17,751 nt of DNA from Anaerolineae bacterium (GTDB taxonomy: Bacteria; Chloroflexota; Anaerolineae; JAFGEY01), in assembly GCA_016929205.1 (NCBI GenBank), contig JAFGJF010000015.1, positions 1 through 17,751 on the forward strand, given 5' to 3'. The position numbers and the translations under genes are program-made. The notes beneath the pieces are model-generated. The model did not search any database. It was not told where the DNA came from and was given only the letters and a program-made list of their open reading frames with translations. The stretch's first letter is position 1. Every line of letters starts with the position of its first letter. Below, piece by piece: positions 17,274 to 17,751 of this stretch.

Positions 17274-17304
17274 ATGGATGATGATCAATCACGATGGGCG
17301 CATC

Positions 17305-17333
17305 TTGCATTTGGTGATGATCTATGCTATGAT
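17305..17333 (+). promoter_or_regulatory. Orphan rightward promoter next to the insertion sequence
   Basis: TTGCAT (17305-17310) and TATGAT (17328-17333) are 17 bases apart and point toward the insertion sequence. It lies divergent from the TPR gene promoter. No native gene follows within the window, so the insertion sequence may have landed between this promoter and its gene. The match is moderate. Confidence 0.45.
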
Positions 17334-17413
17334 GCGTGCTAACCAAAAGCGAGCGAAAACGCACTAGCCACCCTACATTTTTGGAAAGTTGACTGGCACG
17401 CTCAATCCAGGTA

Positions 17414-17440
17414 AAGTAAGTTTGTCACAACCACTTACTT
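17414..17440 (+). repeat. Inverted repeat in the transposase leader
   Basis: AAGTAAGT (17414-17421) and ACTTACTT (17433-17440) are perfect eight-base inverted repeats around an 11-base loop that itself contains most of the small palindrome TTGTCACAA. The left arm overlaps the candidate -10 box and the right arm touches the ribosome binding site GGAGGAG (17441-17447). It could be a repressor site or a hairpin limiting transposase synthesis. Confidence 0.6.
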
Positions 17441-17450
17441 GGAGGAGAGC

Positions 17451-17751
17451 ATGCCAGCCAAACTGTATCATACTTGGATCGACCGAATTCAACAACTGTG
17501 CCCCAAGGCACGAAAAACGCTCATGCACAACTTTACCTGGTTACTCGTCGGCATCTACCTGAGTCGTGCGGTACACCTGAGCCTGATTGCGAACAAGATA
17601 CCCGGACGGGCCAAACTCAACAGCGTGGTACAGCGCCTGAGTCGTCTGTTACAGAGTGCGATCTGCGTGCGCAAGTGGTATGGCCCAATTGGCGAACAAC
17701 TCTTGCAGAGCCAAGCCCAGCACGGACGCATCCGTCTGATCGTTGACGGCA
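17451..17751 (+). CDS. IS4-like DDE transposase, N-terminal part (cut by window edge)
   Basis: The first 100 codons of a transposase are present. The N-terminus begins MPAKLYHTWIDRIQ and has a basic, helix-rich region (about 20-75) that should bind the element's ends. The last residues, IRLIVDG (94-100), match the first DDE strand, with D99 as the first catalytic aspartate; the other two acidic residues lie past the edge. The start ATG has GGAGG five bases upstream. The family assignment to IS4-like elements is tentative because only the N-terminal third or less is visible. The enzyme would cut and join the ends of its own element. Whether the copy is intact cannot be judged. Confidence 0.75.
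   Translation, partial: MPAKLYHTWIDRIQQLCPKARKTLMHNFTWLLVGIYLSRAVHLSLIANKIPGRAKLNSVVQRLSRLLQSAICVRKWYGPIGEQLLQSQAQHGRIRLIVDG

Larger units (their letters stand above)
17362..17751 (+). mobile_element. Insertion sequence, left part (left end approximate)
   Basis: The right edge of the window enters an insertion sequence that contains the transposase gene at 17451. Its left end cannot be fixed without the right inverted repeat; a boundary between 17340 and 17389 fits, and 17362 is a working value. The transposase has its own candidate promoter: TTGACT (17389-17394), 17 bases, TAAAGT (17412-17417). Confidence 0.6.

Overview
The window is about 17.8 kb of bacterial chromosome with housekeeping and signalling genes. 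Several traits point to Chloroflexota (Anaerolineae or Ardenticatenia-like), though no rRNA is present to prove it. These are Thr/Pro-rich linkers after membrane anchors, a soluble Ser/Thr kinase with W-x-x-A repeats next to a GAF-PAS class III cyclase, a GT39-type membrane glycosyltransferase with an extra C-terminal beta domain, and CIRCE-controlled groESL. Promoters look like ordinary sigma-70 types, and several use TTGACG with a 17-bp spacer.

Layout. 1-399 (-) is the start of a metallophosphoesterase that runs off the left edge and has its own strong promoter (444-472). 400-721 has no intact gene. It holds that promoter, a fragment resembling the Rhs/YD-repeat core motif (+ strand, 508-591) and a truncated reading frame on the - strand with a good ribosome binding site (559-642), so it looks like a rearranged scar. 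722-3633 (-) is an apparent operon in transcription order: a small membrane protein, a GerW/YtfJ-like membrane protein and DNA topoisomerase I. A divergent promoter pair (3693-3774) drives this operon leftward and another operon rightward. The rightward operon holds a 992-residue GH38/GH57-type protein with an apparently degenerate catalytic barrel, followed by two membrane-anchored DUF4230 proteins (3827-8223). A further promoter (8244-8272) drives a Ser/Thr kinase and a GAF-PAS-adenylate cyclase, probably a signalling pair (8315-11570). A hairpin (11640-11673) separates these from a TTG-started GT39-type glycosyltransferase (11685-13646).

A bidirectional terminator (13666-13701) separates the glycosyltransferase from groEL, which is convergent with it. 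groES-groEL (-) are read from a promoter at 15775-15803 bracketed by two CIRCE operators, one perfect and one degenerate, so HrcA heat-shock control is expected. Upstream, also on the - strand, is an anchored TPR protein (15856-17202). The right end (about 17362 onward) is the 5' part of an insertion sequence with an IS4-like transposase, preceded by a promoter that may have lost its original gene.

The least explained block is 2894-8223: two small C-terminally anchored proteins, a barrel-degenerate glycosidase-like protein and a DUF4230 pair, arranged around one divergent promoter region.
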